From Lewinellaceae bacterium SD302 (GTDB lineage Bacteria > Bacteroidota > Bacteroidia > Chitinophagales > Saprospiraceae), in assembly GCA_002591745.1 (NCBI GenBank), contig PDLQ01000022.1:31888-95887 (forward strand): 64,000 bases of DNA, read 5' to 3'. Below, piece after piece: positions 45,349 through 54,781 of the stretch (position 1 is the stretch's first letter; each line of letters begins with the position of its first letter). The position numbers were made by a program, and so were the translations under genes. The notes below the pieces were generated by a model. It ran no database searches and was not told where the DNA came from. It worked only from the letters and a program-made list of their open reading frames with translations.

Positions 45349-46239
45349 ATGCAGTACCACCAAATTATCCAGGCTATATTTCTAGTCTCCATTGCAAACC
45401 TGGGGCTGAACGCACAGCTACTTACTTCTCCGGATACGATACCCTTCGTACTCACCGAACATAATAACCTGGCCGTCGAGGCGGTGTTAAACCAGCGGGA
45501 TACCCTCACTTTAATGCTTCATACCGCAGCCGGAGACGCCAGCCTGATCCGGGAAGTCACTCCCGATCTAGCCAGTATCGAGTGGGCCAGAACCGATAGC
45601 AGCAGTAGCTGGGGTGGGCGAGGGACCTCCCGCTTTAGTCCTTGTAATCATTTAGAGGTCGGTTCCGTAGCAAGAGACAGTTTACCACTTTGGGAAAACA
45701 CCAATTCAGGGCCAGGCACGGCGGGTAAATTCGGCCTGAATTTTTTCCAGACGGCTTTAGTGGAGATCAATTATAGTCGACGGGAGATCGTACTTCACCA
45801 TCATCGCCCCGCTGAATTAAAGCAAATGGACAGTCTAAGCTTCCGTAGCCAGGGTGAAATGATGTTCTTACCGGCCACCAGCACGATCGGCGAGCAGAAT
45901 TATCCTCATGAGTTTTTAATCCACTCCGGCTATCGTGATGGCTTACTTTACGATGATGATTTCGCAGCTAAGAGCGGAGTTAATGACCAACTCGAAATTT
46001 TGGAGGAGCAGGAACTCAGAGACGCCCAGAATAACGTGCTGATCACCAAAAAAGCCAAGCTCCCCGGCCTGAAGATCGGCCATCAAACACTGTCCAACGT
46101 TTCCGTAGGCTTTTTCTCCGGAGCCATCGGCCGCCAGAAAATGAGCGTTCTGGGCGGTGAGATATTACGCCAGTTCAACTGGGTGTTCGATTTGGACAAC
46201 GAGGTGGTTTACTTTGAGCAGTTAGCGGCTAAGGGCTAA
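45349..46239 (+). CDS. Secreted pepsin-fold-like protein with both catalytic Asp positions replaced by His
   Basis: 296 aa with signal peptide (MQYHQIIQAIFLVSIANLGL...NAQ). Two lobes resemble clan AA aspartic proteases. In the first, the expected D-T-G is replaced in TLMLHTAAGDASL (about residue 58). In the second, it is replaced in FLIHSGYRDGLLYD (about residue 192). VLGGEILRQFNWVFDLDNEV is the typical C-terminal strand pattern. Without the Asp pair it probably does not cleave peptides by the usual mechanism; it may be a binding protein or use another chemistry. It is divergent from the lytic transglycosylase and converges on the methyltransferase gene. Confidence 0.65.
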   Translation: MQYHQIIQAIFLVSIANLGLNAQLLTSPDTIPFVLTEHNNLAVEAVLNQRDTLTLMLHTAAGDASLIREVTPDLASIEWARTDSSSSWGGRGTSRFSPCNHLEVGSVARDSLPLWENTNSGPGTAGKFGLNFFQTALVEINYSRREIVLHHHRPAELKQMDSLSFRSQGEMMFLPATSTIGEQNYPHEFLIHSGYRDGLLYDDDFAAKSGVNDQLEILEEQELRDAQNNVLITKKAKLPGLKIGHQTLSNVSVGFFSGAIGRQKMSVLGGEILRQFNWVFDLDNEVVYFEQLAAKG

Positions 46240-46283
46240 GAAATAACTGCGGTGACGCAAAATTCATCACTCAAACTGGTTGA

Positions 46284-49200
46284 TTAGCCGATTCGGTATC
46301 CTTTTTCGTCCAACTCCGCCTGCCCCAGTACGACGAGGGTTTCCAAGAGTCCGGCGGCTTCTTCGCGGCGTTTCTTGGTCAGTTTCGGTTTGAAAGCCAA
46401 GGCGATGCTGTCCAGCGGCAAAGGATCGTCAGCGGCGAGCAGGATGTCCTTGAGTACGGTAGCCCGCTCGGCCAGGGTCTTGGGCCATTTTTTGGCTTCG
46501 GCCACTACGACCACGGGAGCCGCCGCGGTGTCCAGCTCCATTTCCGACTGTACGCCCCGCACTTCGTCCGGCGCCTGGTATTCGGGCCGCAGCCAGCGCA
46601 CCAGTCCCCGGGCTTCCTCGGCGGCCCGTTCGGCGTTGAGGTCCACCAGCCGTTGCAGTATCTCCTGTTCTTCCAGGTCGGCGGGCCAGCCGTAGGCCTC
46701 GGCTACGGCGGCGTCCAGCTCGTCGTGGATTTCGCGGAGGATGCCCACCAGGCCCTGGTCGTAGATGGTCTTTTCCTTGTTATTCAACGGCTCTTCGGCC
46801 CGCAACTTTTCCAGGACGTTGTACATACCCGTCATCGTTAGTTTGGGGTGCTGGGCCTGTTGGGTCTTGCGGTGAGCGTCGAGGCGTTCGGCTAGTTGGC
46901 GGATTTTTTGTTTTTGGGGGTCGGTTGCTTCTGGGAAGGGGAAGGTTTCGAAGCAGCGGGAAGCATTATATCTTGGAGTTGGACCTAAAACCGCACCATT
47001 AGCAAGTGCCCAGTCTACATGAATAGCACTAGACAATATTCCAGTAATATAGTAGCTTTCACTCGCAATCATTACAAGCCCTTGATCAGGAAGGATAGAC
47101 ATATCTAACATTGTAAAGAAACGATGCTTTGCCGTCATTGGAGTTACAATATAGTTTTTTAGACTCCTAAGAGCTGGACGAAAAGTAGCTCTTGGTTCTC
47201 CTAGAATCCACCAAAAATCTCGATACTGTTTTCTATTATTTTGATCTCTTTCTGGCTTTACTGTTATCAGTAAATGATTGTACACCTCTGGATATCGGTT
47301 GGCTACCTCCTCAGAACTTAGCCCCAATAAATCAATGACCATCACATTTCGGGGCCGGTCCGTTAAGTCTCTTCCATTGAAGTAAAGTTTAATGTGGTCA
47401 TCTAAACCAGGCAAAACTTCTAAGCCAAATTTTAACGCTCTGTTTCTATCAATGATAAATCCTCCGCCGTGAAGTTTTAGTCCCATTGACGCCATTCTTT
47501 CGTTTGATTTTAATTTAATGGCTTCAGCAACATTCGCACCAATAGTTAAATCTGCAGATATTTTGCCTCGGATAGGCTTTAACTTAACAGTTGCGAAGTC
47601 ATCCAGAAATTTTTCCTCCTCTATCGACTGTAAAATTCCCTCAGCATTATCAAATTCCCCCACCGTCATCGCAATCCGAACCGCAGCCCCATCCACACTG
47701 TCGACCCAAGGATGATCCGGAATGGCGAACACCAAACTCAACGGCTTTTTCTGATTCATGTGGTGCTGGATCACCCGCCGGTTAAAGGTTTGTTTGATGG
47801 AGTTGGTGGTGATGAAGCCGAAGCGTTCGGTTTTGCCGGCGCGCAGTAGTTCGGCGGCTTTGTCCCACCAGTACATGACGAAATCGGCGGAAGCGGGAAC
47901 GTTTTTGTAGGCTTTGCGGATGGCTTCGGTGTAGCCGTCGCCCAATGCTTCGCGCATTCGGCTGGTGCCAATAAACGGCGGATTCCCCACGATAAAGTCC
48001 GCCTCCGGCCACTCGGCTGCTTTGGCCCCTTGTAGTTCGTAGATCGGCACCTGGGCGGCCTCGTCGGGTACCGGTTCGCCGGTGACGGGGTGGGTTTTGT
48101 AGGTTTGCCCGTCCCAGCGGGTGAGGGGTTGGCCGCCGTCATCCAACTTTGCTACTTTGTTAGTCCAGGTCAGTACCGCGTCTCTGTTCTCAATGTTGTG
48201 GTAGTCGCGTAAGACCGGGTCTCCGATGTCGCTCAGGTCGCCGGTGCTGCGCAGGTGCCACTGCAAGTAACCGATCCAGAGGACGAGTTCGGCGATTCTG
48301 GCGGCGCGGGGGTTGAGCTCGATGCCCAGCATATTTTCCGGCGTGATGGTGGCCCCGGTGAGGCCGATGCTGATCTGCCCCTGGCCGAGGTCGCGCAGCA
48401 GGTTACGTACTTCCCCTTCCAGCCGTTTGAGCAGTTCGAGGGTGACGTAGAGGAAGTTGGCCGAGCCGCAGGCGGGGTCCAGTACGCGTAGATCGGCCAG
48501 CCGCTGGAGGAAGGTTTCGACCTCGGCGACGGCCTTGTCGTCCTTACCGTCGTTGACCAGGCTGAGGGCGGCGGCCTGTACGGCTTCCCATTCTTTGCGC
48601 AGGGGTTCCAGGATGGTAGGCTGCACCAGCCGCTCCACGTAGGCGCGGGGGGTGTAGTGGGCACCGAGTTTGTGGCGTTCGCGGGGGTCCAGGGCGCGTT
48701 CCAGCAGGGTGCCGAAGATGGCCGGTTCCACTTCGCGCCAGTCGCTTTCGGCGGCTTCCACGAGCAGCTGGATCTGGTCTTCGTTGAGTTCCACGGCCGT
48801 GGTGTCGGCAAAGAGGCCCCCGTTGAAGCGGCGAATCTGGGCATCGAGGGCCAGGGAGTAGCCGCCGGTATTCATCTTATCCCACAGTTCGGTGACCTTG
48901 GGCAGGAAAGCCAGGGGTTTGCGGCGGCAATCTTCCAAGAGGCGGGTAAAGGAGTGGTCTTCCAGCAGCCCGACATCTTCGGCGAACATAGTAAACAGGC
49001 AGCGCATGAGGAAGCCGGCGACGGTTTCGGTATCGTACTTGCCCTCCAGGCTCTTGGCGAGTTTGGCGAGGCGGTCGGCGATCTTCTTGGTGACTTTGGC
49101 GCTGCGGCGGGCGGGGTCCAGGCTCAACGGGTCGGTCCAGATGAGGCGCAGGCGTTCGCGGATGTCTTCGTCTTCCAGGTCCGCCAGGTGAATGCGGTAG

Positions 49201-49727
49201 TTGTTGGGGTCGGGGAAAGGCTGGTAGTGGCCACCGGCGCGGCTCCAGTCGGCGTAAACGGCAATGGAGTGGCCGACGTCGGCGACCATGATGAAGGGTG
49301 GGCGGCCGCCGCCGGCGATCTCATCTCCGGCCAGTAATCGGGCGTAGTTCTCGGCCTGGCGGCGGGCTTTTTCCATGGCCGTATCCCAACTTCTGGTGCC
49401 CCGTTTGCCGTGGCCCGTCTTACGGGCGCGTTGGCGAGCTTGCCCGACGGATGAAAGGGCCTTTTCTTCGGTTGCGGGCCCGGCTCCTTGCTTATTTTCC
49501 AGGATGAAGTGGCCGCGCTTGTAACAGTCGATCTTCTTAACGTTTCCATTGCGGCCCACTACGCTCTTTTCGAAGACGTAGGTGTTCTGGCTGTCGTCGG
49601 GCCGGGTGGGATCGGGTTTGGCGACACCGATGAGGTCGCAAAGGTCATTGGTGAAGGATTGAGCGTTGGAAGACTCGGCGGCCCCGGAGGCGGACCATTT
49701 TTGGAGGAAGGTAGAGAGGGAGAGCAT
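46284..49727 (-). CDS. MmeI-like (type IIL) single-chain restriction-modification enzyme
   Basis: 1147 aa. The N-terminus has a PD-(D/E)xK nuclease of the MmeI type, with D67, nine residues, E77-N-K79 ([15 protein letters not shown]). A helical spacer is followed by an N6-adenine methyltransferase core, with motif [16 protein letters not shown] (about residue 416) and motif [16 protein letters not shown] (about 582). A target-recognition region (about 690-920) and a helical/winged-helix-like tail follow. One chain would both methylate and cut DNA at a fixed distance from its site. The DNA for the recognition region is visibly AT-rich compared with the GC-rich remainder. A dispersed motif copy is at 48149-48158. 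It is part of a defence island. Confidence 0.9.
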   Translation of the reverse strand: MLSLSTFLQKWSASGAAESSNAQSFTNDLCDLIGVAKPDPTRPDDSQNTYVFEKSVVGRNGNVKKIDCYKRGHFILENKQGAGPATEEKALSSVGQARQRARKTGHGKRGTRSWDTAMEKARRQAENYARLLAGDEIAGGGRPPFIMVADVGHSIAVYADWSRAGGHYQPFPDPNNYRIHLADLEDEDIRERLRLIWTDPLSLDPARRSAKVTKKIADRLAKLAKSLEGKYDTETVAGFLMRCLFTMFAEDVGLLEDHSFTRLLEDCRRKPLAFLPKVTELWDKMNTGGYSLALDAQIRRFNGGLFADTTAVELNEDQIQLLVEAAESDWREVEPAIFGTLLERALDPRERHKLGAHYTPRAYVERLVQPTILEPLRKEWEAVQAAALSLVNDGKDDKAVAEVETFLQRLADLRVLDPACGSANFLYVTLELLKRLEGEVRNLLRDLGQGQISIGLTGATITPENMLGIELNPRAARIAELVLWIGYLQWHLRSTGDLSDIGDPVLRDYHNIENRDAVLTWTNKVAKLDDGGQPLTRWDGQTYKTHPVTGEPVPDEAAQVPIYELQGAKAAEWPEADFIVGNPPFIGTSRMREALGDGYTEAIRKAYKNVPASADFVMYWWDKAAELLRAGKTERFGFITTNSIKQTFNRRVIQHHMNQKKPLSLVFAIPDHPWVDSVDGAAVRIAMTVGEFDNAEGILQSIEEEKFLDDFATVKLKPIRGKISADLTIGANVAEAIKLKSNERMASMGLKLHGGGFIIDRNRALKFGLEVLPGLDDHIKLYFNGRDLTDRPRNVMVIDLLGLSSEEVANRYPEVYNHLLITVKPERDQNNRKQYRDFWWILGEPRATFRPALRSLKNYIVTPMTAKHRFFTMLDMSILPDQGLVMIASESYYITGILSSAIHVDWALANGAVLGPTPRYNASRCFETFPFPEATDPQKQKIRQLAERLDAHRKTQQAQHPKLTMTGMYNVLEKLRAEEPLNNKEKTIYDQGLVGILREIHDELDAAVAEAYGWPADLEEQEILQRLVDLNAERAAEEARGLVRWLRPEYQAPDEVRGVQSEMELDTAAAPVVVVAEAKKWPKTLAERATVLKDILLAADDPLPLDSIALAFKPKLTKKRREEAAGLLETLVVLGQAELDEKGYRIG

Positions 49728-49899
49728 GATGTTCGGGTGGCGCTTTGGGGGTTAATATACAATTCAAATCGGGAGAAATTTAAGGAGAACATCCAATTAT
49801 TATCAACGATTATTATAGCCTTAGACAAAAATTTACTTCTCAAGTTGAATTTGCCTAAATTGTCACCACACCAGCCTCAGGCTATTACAAAACCCTATT

Positions 49900-50268
49900 A
49901 TGAAAACAGGAATGATTTATTTGCTTTTGATGATCACCTTTTGTTCTCTTCAATCTCAGTCATGTGAAGAGTTGATGCAAACGGTTAAGAACAGCGGATA
50001 CGGGCAAACCTTTAACAGCAATATTACCAGTAACGCTATTTCCAAAGTAACTTTTTACGATGTGTCCGTAAATTATCAGACCCTCTACTTTGCAATCGTA
50101 TGCTTCAAGAAGGAATATGGTTTTGGCTGTAACGAATACCTATACCAAGTAGCATTTAACACGCGATCCCAATACTCCTTTTCCTACATGAATAGCGCTG
50201 GGAAAGCATTCTGGAACTACATTCACCCGCACCGTGATAACCTGGGGTGTGCACCAGATATTAATTAA
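49900..50268 (+). CDS. Secreted KTSC-domain-like small protein
   Basis: 122 aa. The signal peptide MKTGMIYLLLMITFCSLQSQ is followed by SCEELMQTVKNSGYG. The core SNAISKVTFYDVSVNYQTLY, then FAIVCFKKEYGFGCNEYLYQ, then SAGKAFWNYIHPHRDNLGC follows the KTSC pattern (S..I..V.Y......L...F.....Y.Y......W). Cysteines could form disulfides after export. KTSC domains are also found at the end of some phage lysyl-tRNA synthetases. A role in the defence island is not evident. It sits between the restriction-modification gene (divergent) and the Mrr-like gene (same strand, 35 bases downstream). Confidence 0.6.
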   Translation: MKTGMIYLLLMITFCSLQSQSCEELMQTVKNSGYGQTFNSNITSNAISKVTFYDVSVNYQTLYFAIVCFKKEYGFGCNEYLYQVAFNTRSQYSFSYMNSAGKAFWNYIHPHRDNLGCAPDIN

Positions 50269-50303
50269 GGGGATTTTTTAGCTATACCAGTATGTAAAAT
50301 TTA

Positions 50304-51338
50304 ATGATTTTGAATAAGCAAGTCTACGTAGTACGTGCCGGCCGCCATGGAGAGCGAGAAGCAGCTGCCCTAGAATCAGAAGTAGCGACCATCGGCTTCA
50401 CTAGTATAGGTAACCTCCTGGAATTCTCATCACGTGATGAAATTAAAGCACACTTTGCGACTGAATTTCCTGATAAAAGCTCCGTAGCTATTGGTAACTG
50501 GGCCGGTCAAGTTTGGCGATTTAGTCGTGAGATTGAAATTGGGGCTACGATAATCTTGCCTAGTAAGATGCAGTCTACCATCCACGTAGGAAGGGTTACG
50601 GGTAAGTATTATTATTCGGATGACCCAAAAATGTCTCACTGCCTACCAGTCGAATGGAAAGCTGAAATCCCCCGTACCGAATTTGATAAGGATCTGCTCT
50701 ATTCATTTGGCACTTTGCTGACCGTTGCATCCGTAAAACGGGAAGACGCAGCGAAAAGGATTTGGCGTACGGTGACGGGTAAGCCTATTTCTGCTTCAAC
50801 AACTAATGTATCCAAAAAAGGACAAAAGGACGAATCCATTGAACCGGACGAAATGGACCTGGTCCAACAAGCGGAGGATGATATTGTAAGATACCTTAAC
50901 CGTACGTTGGATGGTCATGACTTTGCAGACTTGGTTACGGAGTTACTAGAGGTGCAGGGCTACGTTAGCCAGTCCAGCACCCCTGGAGCTGACGGTGGAG
51001 TCGATATTTTAGCTGGATCAGGACCACTTGGGTTTCAGGAGCCCCGAATTTGTGCTCAGGTGAAGTTTACCTCTCAAACAATTGACGTAAAAGTTTTACG
51101 CGAGCTTCAGGGGGTAATGCGACGGACTAAGGCAGAGCATGGTCTTTTAGTTTCCTGGGGAGGCTTTAAGCAATCTGTTTTGAAAGAGGCTAGAGATGAA
51201 CATTTTTATATACGACTTTGGTCCCAGCAAGATGTTCTTGTGCAGATTTACCGGCATTATGGTCAATTAAGTGAAGAGTGGAGAGCTAGAATACCTCTAA
51301 GGCGAATCTGGGCATTGGTGCCCGAAGATGAAAGCTAG
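50304..51338 (+). CDS. Mrr-type (type IV) restriction endonuclease with EVE/PUA-like N-domain
   Basis: 344 aa. The N-terminal ~150 residues (VYVVRAGRHGEREAAALESE, AIGNWAGQVWRFSREIEIG, RVTGKYYYSDDP) match the small reader domain that precedes Mrr nucleases in many bacteria and resembles EVE/PUA folds that bind modified bases. The C-terminal Mrr catalytic domain (about residues 205-320) has DFADLVTELLEVQGY, catalytic D in GADGGVDILAGSG (about 230-234) and the Q-x-K in ICAQVKFTSQ (about 252-254). Such proteins cut DNA carrying foreign methylation. It is encoded 35 bases downstream of the KTSC-like gene and is the last gene before the tRNA-Asp locus. Confidence 0.87.
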   Translation: MILNKQVYVVRAGRHGEREAAALESEVATIGFTSIGNLLEFSSRDEIKAHFATEFPDKSSVAIGNWAGQVWRFSREIEIGATIILPSKMQSTIHVGRVTGKYYYSDDPKMSHCLPVEWKAEIPRTEFDKDLLYSFGTLLTVASVKREDAAKRIWRTVTGKPISASTTNVSKKGQKDESIEPDEMDLVQQAEDDIVRYLNRTLDGHDFADLVTELLEVQGYVSQSSTPGADGGVDILAGSGPLGFQEPRICAQVKFTSQTIDVKVLRELQGVMRRTKAEHGLLVSWGGFKQSVLKEARDEHFYIRLWSQQDVLVQIYRHYGQLSEEWRARIPLRRIWALVPEDES

Positions 51339-51360
51339 TAGCGTAACATATGATTACCTG

Positions 51361-51398
51361 TAAACGCAAAAAGCCCCTTCCGAAGAAGAGGCTTTTGT
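51361..51398 (-). repeat. 38-base direct repeat, outer copy of the tRNA-Asp terminator
   Basis: Identical over 38 bases to 51483-51520. It contains the terminator stem AAAAGCC/GGCTTTT. It begins 22 bases after the Mrr-like stop and could terminate that gene as well as flank the island. Confidence 0.85.
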
Positions 51399-51420
51399 CT
51401 CCCGGAGTACTCCGGGAGAC
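51397..51420. repeat. 24-bp perfect palindrome
   Basis: The half-site GTCTCCCGGAGT (51397-51408) is followed directly by its exact reverse complement (51409-51420) with no spacer. It immediately follows the outer terminator repeat. It could be a dimer-protein binding site or the scar of an inverted insertion. Confidence 0.7.
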
Positions 51421-51482
51421 GGGCCGATACTTTTATTCAGTTAAATGGCAGGTCCGTTTTTTATCGTCCAACCGGACATTGT

Positions 51483-51520
51483 TAAACGCAAAAAGCCCCT
51501 TCCGAAGAAGAGGCTTTTGT
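51483..51520 (-). terminator. tRNA-Asp terminator (inner copy of the direct repeat)
   Basis: Reverse-strand reading has stem AAAAGCC/GGCTTTT followed by a T-tract, two bases from the tRNA 3' end. The same 38 bases recur at 51361-51398. Confidence 0.8.
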
Positions 51521-51521
51521 G

Positions 51522-51595
51522 CGGTCTGGACGGGACTCGAACCCGCGACCTCCGGCGTGACAGGCCGGCATTCTAACCAACTGAACTACCAGACC
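51522..51595 (-). tRNA. tRNA-Asp (anticodon GTC)
   Basis: 74 bases. Acceptor stem GGTCTGG/CCAGACC with discriminator G. Anticodon stem CCGGC/GCCGG around loop CTGTCAC. TPsiC arm contains GGTTCGAGTCC. CCA is not encoded. The D-arm reads AGTTCAGTTGGTTAGA. Anticodon GTC and G73 fit tRNA-Asp. Confidence 0.97.
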
Positions 51596-51911
51596 GTAGC
51601 TACAATTTCGGGTCATTCACACGCCCCTTATTGCGTTAGCGATGGCAAATATACAGGCACTGGGTTCATTCCTGCAAGGCTTTGGAAAATCTTTTTGCAA
51701 ATAAATTTTATCAACTGATTTAATCGATTGATTTTCAGCTTGGTTAGAGGAAAGCCAAAAAGTGAATTATTTTCATTTCCCCAAACATTGCTACTTTAGC
51801 TGCATTGATCGTCGCCTGATGGTGACGATCGTGCCCTGATTGTGCACTGCTATTTTATCTTCGGTGATCGTCCCATCGGTCCTCGGAGTTGCCAGCCAAA
51901 ACTACCATCAT

Positions 51912-53171
51912 ATGTTCCGCTTATTCTACCTTCTGGTTGCTACTCTTTTGATGACCACCCTGACCAATCCACTCATGGCCCAAAAAGTCAAACCGATCTA
52001 TCACCTCGTTATTCGGGGCTACGACTGGGGCCCGGCCGTGAATAAAGTGATCCTGCCGTTGAATGGAAATACCGAAGGGGCGGACAAGAAGAAGTACAAA
52101 GTGGAAGTTAGTCGGGCTTTCAACGATGAAAAGGAAACCGGAGAAAGAAAGGTCATCGGGCGTTACTTTTCCGACGAGGCCGGCAATCGTAAAGCCGACG
52201 GTGATCACCTGACCCTGACGCTGAGCGTGGGCCCCAATGAGCCCCTGGCCAACCCTTTCCAGTATCTACGGGGACGCAACCGCTTCATCGACTACCAAGT
52301 GGTCGTTACCGACGGTACGGGTGGCCGCTGGACGGAAGAAGACCAGCGCCTTTTCCCCGATCTGGAACCCTTTGAGCTGGACGGAAAATACGAAGATGCC
52401 AACGGCGGCATCATGAAGTACGCTTACGCCAAACCGCTTTATTCACAGGCCAGGCAGCCTTTGCTCATCTGGCTGCACGGTGGTGGTGAAGGTGGCACTG
52501 ATCCTCGTGTTCCGTTGTTGGCCAATCGGGCGGCCAATTATGCTTCTCCTGAGATTCAGACCCACTTCGGCGGAGCTTATGTACTGGTCCCCCAGGCAGC
52601 CGGAGCCTGGATGCACAACGCCAGCGGCGTATCTACCTGGGGAAAAGAGAATGACGTTTACAACGAAGCTCTGATGGCCCTGATCCGTGAGTTTGTAGCC
52701 CAGCATCCGGACGTGGACAAAAGCCGAATCTACGTTGGCGGCTGTTCAAACGGAGGCTACATGAGCGTAAAATTGATGCTGCTGTATCCCGATTACTTCG
52801 CCGCCGGATTTCCCAGTGCCCTGGCTTATCGATCCGAATACCTCAGCGACGAGGACATCGTAACACTTGCCCAAACACCCAGCTGGTACATCCATTCCAA
52901 GGACGACCCGGTTACCCCCGCCGATGCGACTGTAGTGCCGGTCTACGAACGACTGATGGCGACCGGTGCCACGAATCAGCACTTGTCATTATTCGAGCAC
53001 GTTGTTGACCTCAGCGGCTTTTACGGCGGCGATGCATTTCACTACAACGGCCACTTCAGCTGGGTTTACTCCCATACGAACCAGTGTTTCCTGGATTACG
53101 ACGGCCAGCCCGTACGGATAGCGGGCCAGCCGGTTTCTTTGATGGAGTGGTTGGCGGCCCAGCGACGGTAA
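51912..53171 (+). CDS. Secreted alpha/beta-hydrolase, CE1/PHB depolymerase-like esterase
   Basis: 419 aa from ATG 51912 (MFRLFYLLVATLLMTTLTNP), giving a signal peptide; an earlier ATG at 51840 adds an unlikely tail. A beta-sandwich N-terminus (VIRGYDWGPAVNKVILPLNG) is followed by an esterase domain. That domain has oxyanion region LLIWLHGGGEGG, nucleophile Ser in IYVGGCSNGGYMSVK (about residue 279), Asp in HSKDDPVTP and His in YNGHFSW. The plan matches polysaccharide-acting feruloyl/acetyl esterases or PHB depolymerase-like proteins; the substrate is inferred. It converges on the DUF389 gene with a 33-base gap. Confidence 0.85.
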   Translation: MFRLFYLLVATLLMTTLTNPLMAQKVKPIYHLVIRGYDWGPAVNKVILPLNGNTEGADKKKYKVEVSRAFNDEKETGERKVIGRYFSDEAGNRKADGDHLTLTLSVGPNEPLANPFQYLRGRNRFIDYQVVVTDGTGGRWTEEDQRLFPDLEPFELDGKYEDANGGIMKYAYAKPLYSQARQPLLIWLHGGGEGGTDPRVPLLANRAANYASPEIQTHFGGAYVLVPQAAGAWMHNASGVSTWGKENDVYNEALMALIREFVAQHPDVDKSRIYVGGCSNGGYMSVKLMLLYPDYFAAGFPSALAYRSEYLSDEDIVTLAQTPSWYIHSKDDPVTPADATVVPVYERLMATGATNQHLSLFEHVVDLSGFYGGDAFHYNGHFSWVYSHTNQCFLDYDGQPVRIAGQPVSLMEWLAAQRR

Positions 53172-53204
53172 ATTACCAGCTGAACTCATATCTATCTAGA
53201 GACT

Positions 53205-54602
53205 TCAGTAAGGAACAACTAAGATCGTATCTACCCGGAGAGCAGATTTTAGATACGCCCGTAATCGCTCCTCCTCTTCCAGGGCACGGCTCTCTGACAA
53301 TGCCGACTTTCGACGCACCAGTACCTGGGGAAAAGAATTGCGCAGCGTATCCGGGGTACTTAACTGGGCCCTGGAGATACTAAAGCTTTGCAAATCCGGG
53401 AAAGCGAGTCGCAACTGTTCGTCGAAGCGCTGAAATTCCAGGCTGTCGAGCCGGTAAACATCCAATTCGGCCTGTAATTTGTCGGCGGCGGCTTTTTCTT
53501 CTTCCTGAAATGCAATAAGATCGGCAATTTTCTTCTCCATATTGTCCAGGGCCGAGAGCTGGTACTGAACACGGTCTAGTCGTCGCAGATTGATATTGTT
53601 GTCAGGAATCGCGATGATCGGTGTATTGATAACGTTGTAGGGCTTACCGGCTAGTTTTTGTTGGTAGAATTCCAGCGAATCTCCATTCAATTCCCGGTTC
53701 AGTAACTCCATAACCAGCACGTTACTGTCTTTTTTGATCTGGATGTATTTATACTCCAGACAACTGGTGTCGAAGTTATCCGTTACGAACTCACGGATGC
53801 CGCGTTTGATCTTAAAATCCTGAATCACTTCCCGCATGATGAAGTAGCTAGGCACCAGGATCAACGCGGCAAATGCAGCAACCAACAGCTGTGAGCGGCG
53901 GGCCTCCCGCTCGTTCACGTAGGTCCGATAGGGAAAGCGCATGATCCGGATCATCAGGTAAGCCGTACAGGCAATGATGCTGGAGTTGAGAAAAAACAGG
54001 TAAAAGGCGCGTACCGCAATTCCCCAGTCACCCGATGCAATGCCGTAACCGCTCACGCAGAGGGGGGGCATCAAAGCCGTAGCGATGGCAACTCCAGGAA
54101 TGGCACTGGTCTTATCGGACCGGCTAACGGAGATGATTCCGGCCAGCCCCCCGAATACGGCCACCAGTCCATCCAGTACGTTGGGCTTGGTCCGTCCGGC
54201 AATTTCGGAGGTGAATTCTTTGAGGGGGGTGATCCAGAAGTACAGCGTACTGGTGATCAGTGAGATGGCAATGGCAATCAAAAAATGGCGAAATGCAATG
54301 GCCAGCGCCTCTCGGTCATTAGTGGCAACGCCCAGGCCCAGGCCCAGAATCGGATTCATGAGCGGAGAGATCAACATCGCGCCGATGATTACGGCCCCGG
54401 AGTTCAGGTTCAATCCCAGCGAAGCGATCATAATGGAGCAAACGAGCATCCAGGCGTTGCTACCACGCATCAGTTTGCCTTTCTTGATGCTCTCCACGGT
54501 ACCCGCCCGGTCCATACCTTCCCGCAGGTTGATGAAATCATCGAACCATTCACGGAAACCGGAAAGGAAGTAAGTCAGAAATGTTGGTTTGGGCTCTTCC
54601 AT
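53205..54602 (-). CDS. DUF389 (TIGR00341-type) membrane protein
   Basis: 465 aa. Membrane helices include MLVCSIMIASLGLNLNSGAV, then GAMLISPLMNPILGLGLGVA (about residues 52-95), HFLIAIAISLITSTLYFWI, GLVAVFGGLAGIISV, ALMPPLCVSGYGIASGDWGI and YLFFLNSSIIACTAYLMI. IGAMLISPLMNPI is the DUF389 signature. The C-terminal half is a soluble region with a coiled-coil part (AFQEEEKAAADKLQAELDVY). The function of the family is not firmly established. It is preceded by a dispersed motif copy (54737-54746) in its upstream region. Confidence 0.87.
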   Translation of the reverse strand: MEEPKPTFLTYFLSGFREWFDDFINLREGMDRAGTVESIKKGKLMRGSNAWMLVCSIMIASLGLNLNSGAVIIGAMLISPLMNPILGLGLGVATNDREALAIAFRHFLIAIAISLITSTLYFWITPLKEFTSEIAGRTKPNVLDGLVAVFGGLAGIISVSRSDKTSAIPGVAIATALMPPLCVSGYGIASGDWGIAVRAFYLFFLNSSIIACTAYLMIRIMRFPYRTYVNEREARRSQLLVAAFAALILVPSYFIMREVIQDFKIKRGIREFVTDNFDTSCLEYKYIQIKKDSNVLVMELLNRELNGDSLEFYQQKLAGKPYNVINTPIIAIPDNNINLRRLDRVQYQLSALDNMEKKIADLIAFQEEEKAAADKLQAELDVYRLDSLEFQRFDEQLRLAFPDLQSFSISRAQLSTPDTLRNSFPQVLVRRKSALSESRALEEEERLRAYLKSALRVDTILVVPY

Positions 54603-54781
54603 GGTTGAAGTTGGAAGTTAAAGATTAGAAGTTGGACGTCAGCGGTTGAATATTATGCCGGTAAGATGGCCGTCTAATTTCCAATCTCCAACAGTCCACG
54701 ACGTAGTCGGGACGTTCTGTTTTCTATTTTGACTAACAAAGTAGCAAGGTAGATGAAAAAACCAAGACTTGGAGGCTCGTC

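Larger units (their letters stand above)
51339..51911. other. tRNA-Asp region between Mrr-like gene and esterase
   Basis: 573 bases without a protein gene. It holds two copies of the 38-base repeat, the 24-bp palindrome, tRNA-Asp and a dispersed motif variant TTGCTACTTTA at 51788-51798. A 122-codon open frame across it is the tRNA antisense and is not believed. Confidence 0.75.

Noticed and set aside
48233..48844. 203-codon reverse-strand frame inside the restriction-modification gene
   Set aside because: High-GC shadow frame, Pro/Ser/Ala-rich, fully inside the real gene.
49900..51338. Prophage remnant
   Set aside because: No structural, integrase or lysis genes; only the KTSC-like fold hints at phage.
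51350..51718. 122-codon open frame across tRNA-Asp
   Set aside because: It is the antisense of the tRNA and its two terminator copies; this artefact is common.
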